7,451 bases of DNA from an uncultured Prevotellaceae bacterium (GCA_900315105.1 OMXX01000157.1:1-7451), one strand, 5' to 3'. Positions 1-7,159 are shown, counted from the stretch's first letter. Notes: generated from the letters alone by a model not told the origin. Program-made: numbers and translations.

Positions 1-203
1 GCATAGTCACTGACGAAAGCATACTTCTTAGCCGCATACGCCTCTGCCGTATAAGGAATCATGTTGACATCAAAGTTGTCTTCATTCCACTCCTTTATCT
101 CATATCCGGGGAAGAACTTCTTCCACGAATCAATACATTTAACTGCTGACTTTGGCAAAGGATTTTTGCCAAACCAGCAGTAATGAATTATCTTGGGTAT
201 CAT
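1..203 (-). CDS. Capsular polysaccharide glycosyltransferase, DXD sugar-binding type, N-terminal part only
   Basis: This gene starts at the ATG at 203-201 and runs off the left edge, leaving 67 codons. The N-terminus reads MIPKIIHYCWFG, followed by a segment with SWKKFFPGYEI, the WNE motif and KKYAFVSDYA. This pattern is typical of the glycosyltransferases with a DXD sugar-binding region (Gly_transf_sug, OCH1-like, common in capsule clusters), which transfer a sugar from a nucleotide-sugar donor to a lipid-linked acceptor in the cytoplasm. The catalytic DXD motif would follow just after the visible part, so it cannot be checked here. The start codon overlaps the stop of the preceding gene as ATGA (203-200), which suggests translational coupling and membership of the same operon. 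The family call is firm; the donor sugar and linkage cannot be read. Confidence 0.85.
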   Translation of the reverse strand, partial: MIPKIIHYCWFGKNPLPKSAVKCIDSWKKFFPGYEIKEWNEDNFDVNMIPYTAEAYAAKKYAFVSDY

Positions 204-1177
204 AAGTTCTTTAATGAATAAATTTTATGTTTTGCATAGAGAACCCCCTTAACTATTTGAATAATAGGTTGATAATATCCTTTTATGGAATAAATGATAA
301 GGATTCTTTCCAATCCGTTTTTAGGGGAATTCATGATGCTTTCTTTGTATATACCAAAAGTCTTTTTAAATAGCTTAGAACTGTAAAAATCTGATCCATA
401 CCAAAAAGCTCTTGCAATCATTGAATATGTTTTTTTACCTTGAATTTCATCCTCAATCCCAGTTCCTTGAAGAAGATTTGAGAAGAGTTCTATAGCTCGT
501 TTATCTTCTTGCAGCATCCTATGATTATAGCTTTTGGACAACGAATCCTCTCCATAATTCCTGCAGTAATGATAATAGGCCTTCGGTAAATAGGCAACGC
601 TAATTTTTTTATGTTTAAGGAAAGATGCGATTACATACTGGTCCTCACAGAATGACAACTCTTGCGGAAAACGCACATTATACTTGCGATAGCAAGAAAG
701 TCTTATTAATTTATTCCAAACAAATCCGTGGAGCTTTTCAAATAACGAATGTAATAAAAAAGGATATGCGAGAGACGAAGGACGTTCCGAAAAGTATTTG
801 AGTCCTTTGTCAGAGTCTTCGTAAAAATCACATATCACAATATCAGCCTTTGATTTTTCAGCCTCAAAATATAGGTCTTTCAACATATCGGATTCAACCC
901 AGTCGTCTGGGTCGACTTGTATTGAATATTTACCAGTGGAGTGATCTATTCCGAACTGTCTGGCTGAAGAAACTCCACCATTCTGCTTATGAAAAGCTTT
1001 AAAGCGAGAATCTTTTTTGGCATATTCATCAATAATCTTACCACAATTGTCTGGAGATCCATCATCTATTAATAGTGCTTCAAAGTCATTCCAACTTTGT
1101 GATTCTAAACTTTTGAGGCACTTTAACAGCTTATTTTCAGCTTTATAAATTGGGACTATTACGGATATGGCTGTCAT
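200..1177 (-). CDS. Family 2 (GT-A) glycosyltransferase, 325 aa
   Basis: This is an inverting GT2 enzyme, likely adding one sugar to the growing repeat unit at the cytoplasmic face of the membrane. Visible motifs, numbered from the chosen ATG, are the opening strand ISVIVPIY (about 4-11), the nucleotide-binding IDDGSPDN (about 37-44), NGGVSSARQFGID (about 66-78), the metal-binding DPDD (89-92) and an ED pair in FCEDQYV (about 178-179) at the usual catalytic-base position. The C-terminal third is basic and aromatic-rich, without a clear domain. An in-frame TTG at 1195 would add six residues and overlap the preceding gene by 14 bp. The ATG at 1177 is preferred because it leaves a 4-bp gap and starts right before the conserved first strand. 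The stop overlaps the next start by 4 bp. The acceptor and donor are not predictable. Confidence 0.93.
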   Translation of the reverse strand: MTAISVIVPIYKAENKLLKCLKSLESQSWNDFEALLIDDGSPDNCGKIIDEYAKKDSRFKAFHKQNGGVSSARQFGIDHSTGKYSIQVDPDDWVESDMLKDLYFEAEKSKADIVICDFYEDSDKGLKYFSERPSSLAYPFLLHSLFEKLHGFVWNKLIRLSCYRKYNVRFPQELSFCEDQYVIASFLKHKKISVAYLPKAYYHYCRNYGEDSLSKSYNHRMLQEDKRAIELFSNLLQGTGIEDEIQGKKTYSMIARAFWYGSDFYSSKLFKKTFGIYKESIMNSPKNGLERILIIYSIKGYYQPIIQIVKGVLYAKHKIYSLKNL

Positions 1178-1181
1178 TAAT

Positions 1182-2006
1182 TTAAGAATTGACAATTTTC
1201 CACATTTTGTTTCTTAGTTTCAAAATCGGACCTGGCGCTAATTGCTTAATTTTGTCCCACCAAACCTTTATCGTATGGTTTCGCATTATGATCATGTAGA
1301 AAAAATAAATTTTGAAAGATAGCTTGTTGTATACACCTCTTATCTGTGCATCTTCTTTCATTGCCTCTTTCCAGCGCCTGGCAGAAATACCATCTTCACT
1401 ATCAAATCGTGCTATAGCAAGAGGTTCATAGTAAAATTTATGTCCTCCTTTAAAAAGCCTATACATCATATCAAAGTCTGCACAAATTTTATATTTCAGA
1501 TTAAAACCAAATGCTTTTGCTACATTCGTTTTAACAAAAACAGTTTGATGGTTAAATCCCATGCCAGCAACTGCTGAAGTGTTTTCCCAAAAGGGTTTGA
1601 CAACAGTATGATAAATCTCTTGTCTATTTGCTTTTACTGAAATTACATCTCCATATATCACACTACAATTTAAGATCTTTTGGGCATCTTTTATAAATAT
1701 TTTCTCTAATATGTCATCAGTAGCCAAACAATCTCCTGCGTTCATAAAGTTTATCCATTGTCCAGTCGCCAATGCAATCCCTTTATTCATAGCGTCATAA
1801 ATTCCTCTATCCGGTTCGCTACTGATAGTAGAAATTTTATCTTTATATTTGTTGACGACCTGAAGTGTGGTATCTGTGCTGGCTCCATCTACAATAATAT
1901 ATTCTACATTCGGATATGTCTGATTCACAACAGAGGTAATTGTTTTCTCTATAACCTCTGCTGCATTATAACATATGGTAATGATTGAAATTTTGGGGTA
2001 TAACAT
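1182..2006 (-). CDS. Family 2 (GT-A) glycosyltransferase, WfgS/WcaA-like, 274 aa
   Basis: This is a complete GT2 protein with an ATG start. Visible motifs are ISIITICYN (6-14), the nucleotide-binding VDGASTD (39-45), SEPDRGIYDAMNKGI (63-77) and NAGD (89-92) at the DXD position. An HQT motif (153-155) and ADFDMMYRL (176-184) follow in the acceptor and catalytic half. The EPDxGIYDAMNKG signature is characteristic of the WfgS-like GT2 subgroup found in O-antigen and colanic-acid type clusters. It starts 7 bp after the upstream glycosyltransferase and ends 4 bp before the next one, so it sits inside a tight run of three transferases. The last 50 residues are basic with an aromatic patch (KIYFFYMIIM), which could hold the enzyme near the membrane. 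The sugar it transfers is unknown. Confidence 0.93.
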   Translation of the reverse strand: MLYPKISIITICYNAAEVIEKTITSVVNQTYPNVEYIIVDGASTDTTLQVVNKYKDKISTISSEPDRGIYDAMNKGIALATGQWINFMNAGDCLATDDILEKIFIKDAQKILNCSVIYGDVISVKANRQEIYHTVVKPFWENTSAVAGMGFNHQTVFVKTNVAKAFGFNLKYKICADFDMMYRLFKGGHKFYYEPLAIARFDSEDGISARRWKEAMKEDAQIRGVYNKLSFKIYFFYMIIMRNHTIKVWWDKIKQLAPGPILKLRNKMWKIVNS

Positions 2007-2013
2007 AAGAAAA

Positions 2014-2886
2014 TTAAATTCTAAAAAAACTTAAATATTCTCGTTTCTGTTCTTTTGAATAATCTCTAAAACTTGGTAAATAAAACAATGATAATAATTT
2101 AAAAGTAGCATATCTCCACCCTCCGTAACATTTTTTCATGAATAAGAATCTACTTCTGAATATCATTAGACGTTTTTTGTGTAATGTTTCTTTTTTTGAA
2201 TTAAAAGAGGCTCCAGAAAGATGAATAATTTTAGGACCTTCTACTATCATTGATTCATATCCCATTTTTGAATATCTGTATTGAAGTTCCACTTCTTCAA
2301 AGTACATAAAGAAATCTTCATCAAATAGTCCATGTTTTTTAATTAAATGGTTTCTACAAAATAAGTCAGCTCCTGTAACATAGTCAACTTTGTAATTTCC
2401 GACATACTGTTTAGGCTCTTTATTCAACTTAATGCGAGTGTAGTAATAAAATACGTCAAAGAAGAATGTCTTTAATGATGGGAAGTAGTAATAAGAATGG
2501 CCAATTGCTTTACAATCCTTACATAGCAGTGGGGCACCGATGAAAGCAATCTTTTGGGATAAAGCCTCCATCTGATCATAGAATATTTTGATCGCATTGT
2601 TTACAAGCAAGGTGTCTGAATTAAGTAAAAAAAGATATTTCCCTTTTGAATACTTGGCTCCTAAATTGTTTGCTCTTCCAAAACCTAAGTTTTTATTGCT
2701 CTGGATGAACAAAATTCTTTTGTCGCCTTTGAAATAATTTTCTGAGCCATCCGTAGAAGCGTTATCAACAAGAATAATTTCAAAATTAATACCCTTTGTC
2801 TTAGTAAATATTGAGTCAATACACTCTCTTGTCATCTGAAGTGTATTATAATTAACTATTATTATGGAAACATCGATTTCTTTCAC
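2014..2886 (-). CDS. Family 2 glycosyltransferase, rhamnosyltransferase (WbbL/COG1216)-like, 290 aa
   Basis: The protein has the layout of the COG1216 group: VSIIIVNYNT (6-15), VDNASTDGS (40-48), NKNLGFGRANNLGA (64-77), LLNSDT (87-92) in the DXD position, VTGADLF (170-176), FDEDFFMYFEEVEL (188-201) containing the acidic catalytic region, and HLSGAS (222-227). Members include rhamnosyltransferases and some galactofuranosyltransferases, so with glf in the same operon a galactofuranose donor is possible but not shown. The start is a GTG at 2886-2884. In that frame a TAA lies five codons upstream and there is no ATG before residue 18, which would cut into the first conserved strand. Translation therefore probably begins at GTG, which is unusual in this operon. 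It is preceded by a 193-bp gap with a hairpin and followed 7 bp later by the next gene. Confidence 0.92.
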   Translation of the reverse strand: MKEIDVSIIIVNYNTLQMTRECIDSIFTKTKGINFEIILVDNASTDGSENYFKGDKRILFIQSNKNLGFGRANNLGAKYSKGKYLFLLNSDTLLVNNAIKIFYDQMEALSQKIAFIGAPLLCKDCKAIGHSYYYFPSLKTFFFDVFYYYTRIKLNKEPKQYVGNYKVDYVTGADLFCRNHLIKKHGLFDEDFFMYFEEVELQYRYSKMGYESMIVEGPKIIHLSGASFNSKKETLHKKRLMIFRSRFLFMKKCYGGWRYATFKLLSLFYLPSFRDYSKEQKREYLSFFRI

Positions 2887-3079
2887 GACTTTGTGCCTTT
2901 AATAACTGTTGACCTATATAATCTGGATATTGCAATTTAACTTGTTAAATAATTTCCAGATCTTTTGTTTGGGTGAACAAAAAAACACCATTGTTGTTAT
3001 TGATCTATTTTAGCGCATTTGCCAATTGAAAAAAAATAATCAATATATATAATTAAATAAATAAGAATGTGTAACTTCT
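2887..3079 (-). other. 193-bp AT-rich intergenic gap inside the operon
   Basis: This is the only sizeable gap between genes of the cluster. It holds a strong hairpin (2921-2961), A/T runs near 3029-3060, and no convincing promoter match on the minus strand. The frame reading QVKLQYPDYIGQQLLKAQSR (open 2944-2852, no ATG, overlapping the next gene's start) looks protein-like and may be the tail of a lost gene, but it is too short to call. Confidence 0.5.
2921..2961 (-). promoter_or_regulatory. Imperfect hairpin in the leader of the 2014-2886 glycosyltransferase
   Basis: The outer arms ATCTGGA (2921-2927) and TCCAGAT (2955-2961) match exactly. Inside, after one T-T mismatch, ATT (2929-2931) pairs with AAT (2951-2953). 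After a 3-nt bulge, ATTTAAC (2935-2941) pairs with GTTAAAT (2944-2950) around a TT turn. That gives 17 base pairs in 41 nt. The hairpin lies 34 bp upstream of the GTG start. No long T run follows on either strand, so it is a poor intrinsic terminator; an RNA-processing, mRNA-stability or protein-binding site is as likely. The function is not known. Confidence 0.5.
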
Positions 3080-4186
3080 TTATCCAAATATATTCTTTAC
3101 CTCTTGATGGAAGTTCGTCTGCTCCATCAATATACTTTCGCGCATGTAAGCGAAATCTTTGATGCAATTCTCATAATTTGCAAAGACCTCATCAATGCGA
3201 TGTTTAATCTCATAGTAATTAGCATGAAGCATATCAAACTTATATTTTCCATACACTGGAACATCCTCGAAAAAGCCAGAAGCTCCAAAACGTCCTGTAA
3301 TTACACAGCAGTTGTGAATAGCTGCCTCTCGTGGAAGACGATCTTTCCCAGGAAACGGGCCAAAATCAATATAGAGTTTAGCCTTATCAAAGAGATGATT
3401 GAGTTGATCACGTGTGAAACCTTGAAGTGGAATAAACCTATATCCTTGCATTACTTTCATCAATTTCTTTGTATAATATAAACCTTTAGCCGGGTTATAC
3501 AATATGATATTCTCTTTGCGAACAGAACCGTTAATATTTTTCAGTATTTCAGGATTTATATAGTCAGTCAATCGCAATATTCGATCAAATCTTTGAGAAT
3601 ATAAAAATTGTTGAATATATGTTGCTTGGTAAAAATGATAAAGTCTATAATCCTCTTTCAATAATTTAGCCATGCTGTAATTATTGGGGAATGGATTCGT
3701 GGGCTCATAATATTCATGTCCAAAAAACTTACAAGTTATCTTCCATACGGACTTGTTCAACTTCACCAGTCTTCCAAACTGTTTTTTTATCAAGTTGGCT
3801 TTCTGTCTCCACCCATTTGCATGACGATAAAGGTCACCAAAGTTCCCGTTCCAGAAAAGAGCATTTTCAACGGACATCCACCAAATGCAAATTTGTGCTT
3901 TTTTGAAACACGGGATCATCTTAATAAATGCTTCCGGAATGACAACTACATTTATAGGCTCATCTTCAATATAATTAGCAACTGTTATGTTGTATTTCTT
4001 GTAAGCTTCTGTTACTTGATTATCATCAGTAACCATTTTGTTGGTAGTAAGCGAAATATAGAATATAAATGCCTCCTTTCCTTCATTACGGAGATAATCA
4101 ACTAACTGGTGGGATAATTCAATACCGCCAGTTGCGTATTTATAAGGTGCCATGACATACACCTTTTTATAATATAGCAATGACAT
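3080..4186 (-). CDS. Putative GT-B-like glycosyltransferase, divergent, 368 aa
   Basis: The protein has no GT2 signature but shows features of a two-domain GT-B enzyme. These are KVYVMAP followed by ATGGIEL (18-24), where the Gly-Gly loop after the first strand usually contacts the acceptor or phosphate. A long middle region includes ICIWWMSVENAL (99-110). The second Rossmann-like half begins near IILYNPAKG (227-235) and carries YIDFGPFPGKDRLPREAAIH (272-291), where E287 occupies the place of the donor-binding glutamate of GT4-like enzymes, and CVITGRFGASGF (294-305). The start at 4186 is an ATG 18 bp after the flippase gene; a second ATG at 4153 (M12) is too close to the first strand. Its neighbours support a role in building the repeat unit. 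The enzyme class is an inference from motifs, and no specific activity can be assigned. Confidence 0.8.
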   Translation of the reverse strand: MSLLYYKKVYVMAPYKYATGGIELSHQLVDYLRNEGKEAFIFYISLTTNKMVTDDNQVTEAYKKYNITVANYIEDEPINVVVIPEAFIKMIPCFKKAQICIWWMSVENALFWNGNFGDLYRHANGWRQKANLIKKQFGRLVKLNKSVWKITCKFFGHEYYEPTNPFPNNYSMAKLLKEDYRLYHFYQATYIQQFLYSQRFDRILRLTDYINPEILKNINGSVRKENIILYNPAKGLYYTKKLMKVMQGYRFIPLQGFTRDQLNHLFDKAKLYIDFGPFPGKDRLPREAAIHNCCVITGRFGASGFFEDVPVYGKYKFDMLHANYYEIKHRIDEVFANYENCIKDFAYMRESILMEQTNFHQEVKNIFG

Positions 4187-4204
4187 ATTTTTTTATATTT
4201 CGTA

Positions 4205-5674
4205 CTAATGATCGAATCTAAATGACTTGATAAGCATGTTGGATTTTAGTACTTCTAAAACCTCTATAGCAAACTTATCACGTTTCCACAAAAGTATGCC
4301 TAAATAGATGGCTGAACCAATGATAAGCATAGTTATTAATTGAGCAATATCGCCCATGTGTAAAAATGATATTAGAAATAGACCAGCTCCCATTATGATA
4401 GCACTTATCGTGTACATGATCACATCTGTATTGATGAATTTTACGGGAATCATCTTGTGTGCTATTAGGTACATTGAAAGGCTGGTAGCTGTTTCTGCAC
4501 CCAGATAAGATATTGCGGCCGCATTAAATGATAAAGATGGCATCAGTAATATATTTATCAACAAATCTATTGCGGCTCCTATGGCTGTACATGCTATAAT
4601 TATTTTCACTTTTCCCATTGGATACAAAGTTTGTGTACCCATAAAACCAGAAAAACTAACAATAAATATTATAGGTGACACAATTCTGGCTGCTGTTATA
4701 GCGGGTTCAAATTCTGTACCGCACAAAATTCTTACAGCATAGGGACTTACGAAAAAGAGACCTATGCTCAGGGGCAATGTTAGAGCATAAGAAAAATTAT
4801 AAGCTTTCTGAATGATTTTCATAAAATCATCGGTTTTACCTTCTGCTATCAAATTTGTAACTCGAGGCATTATGACAGGTCCTAAAGAGTTAGAAATCAT
4901 CAAGACCACATACATTAGTTTGGTTGCTGCACTATAAAGCCCCACAGCTTCATTGCCATTGTAAAATCCTAACATCACAGTATTCAACTGTAGATATATA
5001 CTCGTAATTATGTTAAGCGCGAATATTTCAAGAGAAGCACGTAGATGCCTAAATGGACGAAGTTCTGAAAATATAAAATTTTCCTTATGAATGTATTTAC
5101 GCAATCTAACAAAGTTGAATACATTACTACCAACGCTGCTTAGTATGTAATAGATTCCATAAAGTAAAAGATCCTGCTTATCATGAACAAAATAAAAAAG
5201 AAAAAATATACTAATTATCTTAAAAGCCAATCCTCTGATAGTTATGTAGAAAAAATCTTCGATACCTGCATAAAACCAATTACATCCTATCGCATCAAAC
5301 AACAAAGTAGAACTAAGAACAAGAAATAGTGAAACATTAGAGTGTACTTCTGGAACGAATATGCTTATTATGGCAACTGCTACATATCCCCAAAATGTAA
5401 GAAATGAAGATAATAAAAATATCTCCATAACTGTACGATTCATCTTCACAATATCACAACGGACCTTGGCAACTTCTCTGATTGCATACATTGGAATCCC
5501 AAGGCTTGTAAACAGTATTATGTAACTAATAATAGAATTATAGAAATTGACTTGTCCAATGCCTGTAGGCCCCATTATTCTACTAGCATAAGGAAAAGTT
5601 ATCAGAGGGAAAAAAACCTGCGATATCGTATAGATAGTGTTAAGCAATAAATTTGTCTTAACTGATTTTGTCAT
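4205..5674 (-). CDS. wzx: Wzx-type lipid-linked oligosaccharide flippase, 489 aa
   Basis: This is a polytopic inner-membrane protein of the MOP/polysaccharide-export superfamily that flips undecaprenyl-linked repeat units from the cytoplasmic to the periplasmic face. The N-terminus shows the family pattern: NTIYTISQVFFPLITFPYA (12-30), SRIMGPTGIGQVNF (31-44), then a hydrophobic helix to about 62 ending in GIPMYAIREVAK. NWFYAGIEDF (132-141), AVGLYSAATKL (243-253) and GPVIMPRV (265-272) are further conserved landmarks. Hydrophobic stretches across the whole length fit 12-14 membrane helices, and the length is normal for the family. It starts with ATG 40 bp after the glf stop. Its presence implies a Wzx/Wzy-dependent pathway, but no Wzy-like polymerase lies in this window. 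The family call is secure; the cargo is unknown. Confidence 0.93.
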   Translation of the reverse strand: MTKSVKTNLLLNTIYTISQVFFPLITFPYASRIMGPTGIGQVNFYNSIISYIILFTSLGIPMYAIREVAKVRCDIVKMNRTVMEIFLLSSFLTFWGYVAVAIISIFVPEVHSNVSLFLVLSSTLLFDAIGCNWFYAGIEDFFYITIRGLAFKIISIFFLFYFVHDKQDLLLYGIYYILSSVGSNVFNFVRLRKYIHKENFIFSELRPFRHLRASLEIFALNIITSIYLQLNTVMLGFYNGNEAVGLYSAATKLMYVVLMISNSLGPVIMPRVTNLIAEGKTDDFMKIIQKAYNFSYALTLPLSIGLFFVSPYAVRILCGTEFEPAITAARIVSPIIFIVSFSGFMGTQTLYPMGKVKIIIACTAIGAAIDLLINILLMPSLSFNAAAISYLGAETATSLSMYLIAHKMIPVKFINTDVIMYTISAIIMGAGLFLISFLHMGDIAQLITMLIIGSAIYLGILLWKRDKFAIEVLEVLKSNMLIKSFRFDH

Positions 5675-5714
5675 AGGTAATTTCTGTAATGGAGCAATTC
5701 CGAAATAGAATGTT

Positions 5715-6871
5715 TTAGAAGAGCCTAACCTCTATTCTCATCACTTTTTCGATGATGGGTGCCATGTCGTAATATTTATATTCGGCCAGGCGGCCGCCGA
5801 AGAGAACATTGGGCTCGGCCTCAGCTACAGCACGGTAGCGGGCTGCCAACTGGTTGTTCAGCTCGTCGTTGACAGGATAGTAGGGTTCCATGCCGGGTTT
5901 CCACTCTGTGGAATATTCCATGCTGATAACAGTTTTGGGAGTGGCATAGACCTTTGGACCGAACATTTCAAAATGCTTGTGCTCAATAACTCGTGTATAG
6001 GGGACTTCCCGATCTGTGTAGTTCACTACGGCATTGCCTTGATAGTTGGGCTGGTTCAGCACTTTGGTATCGAACTTCACTGTTCGATAGTTGAGTTTTC
6101 CAAACTTGAAGTCAAAATATTCGTCAACAGGACCAGTATAGACCATTTTATCGGCGAGGCTTTCCCAATGGGGTCTATTGTCGAAGAAGTTTGCGTTCAC
6201 TTTCGTTTCCACACCTTCGAGCAGACCATTGATGAGCTTGTTGTAGCCGCCTTCAGGAATACCCTGAAAGCTGTCGTTGAAATAGTTGTTGTCGAAGACC
6301 AGACGCACGGGCAGACGCTTGATGATGAAGGCTGGCAGGTCTGTACATTTACGGCCCCACTGTTTCTCGGTATATCCTTTTATGAGCCGCTCGTAGATGT
6401 CGCGCCCGATAAGGGTCAGGGCTTGCTCCTCTAAATTACGTGGCTCCTCGACGCCTTGTGCCGCCATAGCTTCCACGGCATCGCGTCGCTGTTCTTCGAT
6501 TTTGGCCATGGCTTCAGAGGGGGTAGTTACGCCCCACATCTGATAGAATGTGTTCATATTGAAAGGCAAGTTGTAAAGCTTACCCTTGTAGTTGGCTACT
6601 GGTGAATTAGTGTAGCGGTTGAAAGGTACGATGGAATTAACGAAATCCCACACCTTCTTGCTTGAAGTGTGGAAGATATGAGCACCGTATTTATGTACAT
6701 TGATGCCTTCGATATTTTCGCAGTAGACGTTGCCCCCTAAATGGGGCGCTTGTCGATCACCAGGCATTTCTTACCATTCTTGTGTGCAAAGTAGGCGAAT
6801 GTAGCACCGAAAAGTCCGGCACCGACAATCAAGTAGTCGTAAGCTTTTTGTGGAACGGCCTTTACACTCAA
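5715..6871 (-). pseudogene. glf: UDP-galactopyranose mutase (glf), frameshifted and without an in-frame ATG
   Basis: Glf is an FAD enzyme that interconverts UDP-galactopyranose and UDP-galactofuranose. The body (6767-5715) is clear: RQAPHLGGN, INVHKYGAHIFHTS, YTEKQWG, IPEGGYNKLI, YTGPVDEYFDFKFG and FGGRLAEYKYYDM near the C-terminus. The FAD-binding start lies in another frame: YDYLIVGAGLFGATFAYF (GxGxxG) then CLVIDKRP, which runs into a TAG at 6739-6737. Adding one C to the CCCC run at 6746-6743 would join the halves at DKRP-HLGGN. The rejoined protein would be about 385 aa, normal for the family. In the N-terminal frame there is no ATG between an upstream TGA (6889-6887) and the GxGxxG motif; a TTG at 6871 is the only start seen. 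The gene is visibly richer in G+C than the genes after it. A sequencing error is possible; otherwise it is inactive. Confidence 0.9.
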
Positions 6872-6924
6872 TCGAGCATTTTTAAGTCACGACTGCGTGA
6901 TGGATGATTCATTCCGAGGGGATT

Positions 6925-6941
6925 GGCTGCTGATGGCAGCC
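6925..6941. repeat. Perfect hairpin at the glf-side edge of the tandem array
   Basis: GGCTGC (6925-6930) and GCAGCC (6936-6941) are exact complements around the 5-nt loop TGATG. The right arm appears to be a degenerate piece of the repeat unit (ATGGCAGCC resembles ATGGGAGCC). It ends two bases before the first full repeat copy. Confidence 0.6.
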
Positions 6942-6943
6942 GC

Positions 6944-7141
6944 CAAATGGCAACCGGCGGGGCGGCAAATGGCAACCGGCGGGGCGGCAAATGGGAGCCG
7001 GCGGGGCGGCAAATGGGAGCCGGCGGGGCGGCAAATGGGAGTCGGCGGGGCGGCAAATGGGAGCCGGCGGGGCGGCAAATGGGAGCCGGCGGGGCGGCAA
7101 ATGGAAGCCGGTGGGGCGGCAAATAGAAGCCAGCGGGGCGG
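6944..7141. repeat. Tandem array of nine 22-bp GC-rich units (minisatellite)
   Basis: Nine contiguous copies of exactly 22 bp start at 6944, 6966, 6988, 7010, 7032, 7054, 7076, 7098 and 7120. The unit on the plus strand begins CAAATGGGAG and ends GGCGGGGCGG. Copies 3, 4, 6 and 7 are identical and copy 5 has a single C-to-T change. Copies 1 and 2 share CAACC in place of GAGCC. Copies 8 and 9 carry extra substitutions, and a decayed tenth copy follows from 7142 (CACATGG). Divergent ends around a uniform centre are what unequal exchange or slippage within an array produces. Each unit can form GCCG-GCGGGG-CGGC, and CGGC/GCCG pairs across unit junctions. In the transcript sense (minus strand) a typical unit is 12 C, 5 G, 4 T and 1 A. 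Copy number may vary between strains. Confidence 0.97.
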
Positions 7142-7143
7142 CA

Positions 7144-7159
7144 CATGGCGGAAGCCATG
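7144..7159. repeat. Perfect hairpin at the promoter-side edge of the tandem array
   Basis: CATGGC (7144-7149) and GCCATG (7154-7159) are exact complements around the loop GGAA. The left arm coincides with the decayed tenth copy of the 22-bp unit. With the hairpin at 6925-6941 it brackets the array. Confidence 0.6.

Noticed and set aside
1758..1988. Plus-strand 76-codon open frame opposite a GT2 gene
   Set aside because: It lies wholly antisense to the conserved GT2 N-terminal motifs.
2921..2961. Intrinsic terminator after the 368-aa glycosyltransferase gene
   Set aside because: The stem is AT-rich in its upper part and is not followed by a T run on the minus strand, and it lies about 120 bp past the stop codon.
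3104..4105. Plus-strand open frames opposite the 368-aa glycosyltransferase
   Set aside because: They are antisense to a well-supported gene, have no recognisable motifs and no context on the plus strand.
5973..6434. Plus-strand 153-codon open frame opposite glf
   Set aside because: Glf homology on the minus strand is unambiguous; the antisense frame is a by-product of its higher GC content.
6743..6746. Phase-variable homopolymer switching glf on and off
   Set aside because: The run is only four (or five) C long, too short for efficient slippage switching; error or a fixed mutation is more likely.
6944..7141. CRISPR array
   Set aside because: The 22-bp units are contiguous with no unique spacers, and there are no cas genes.
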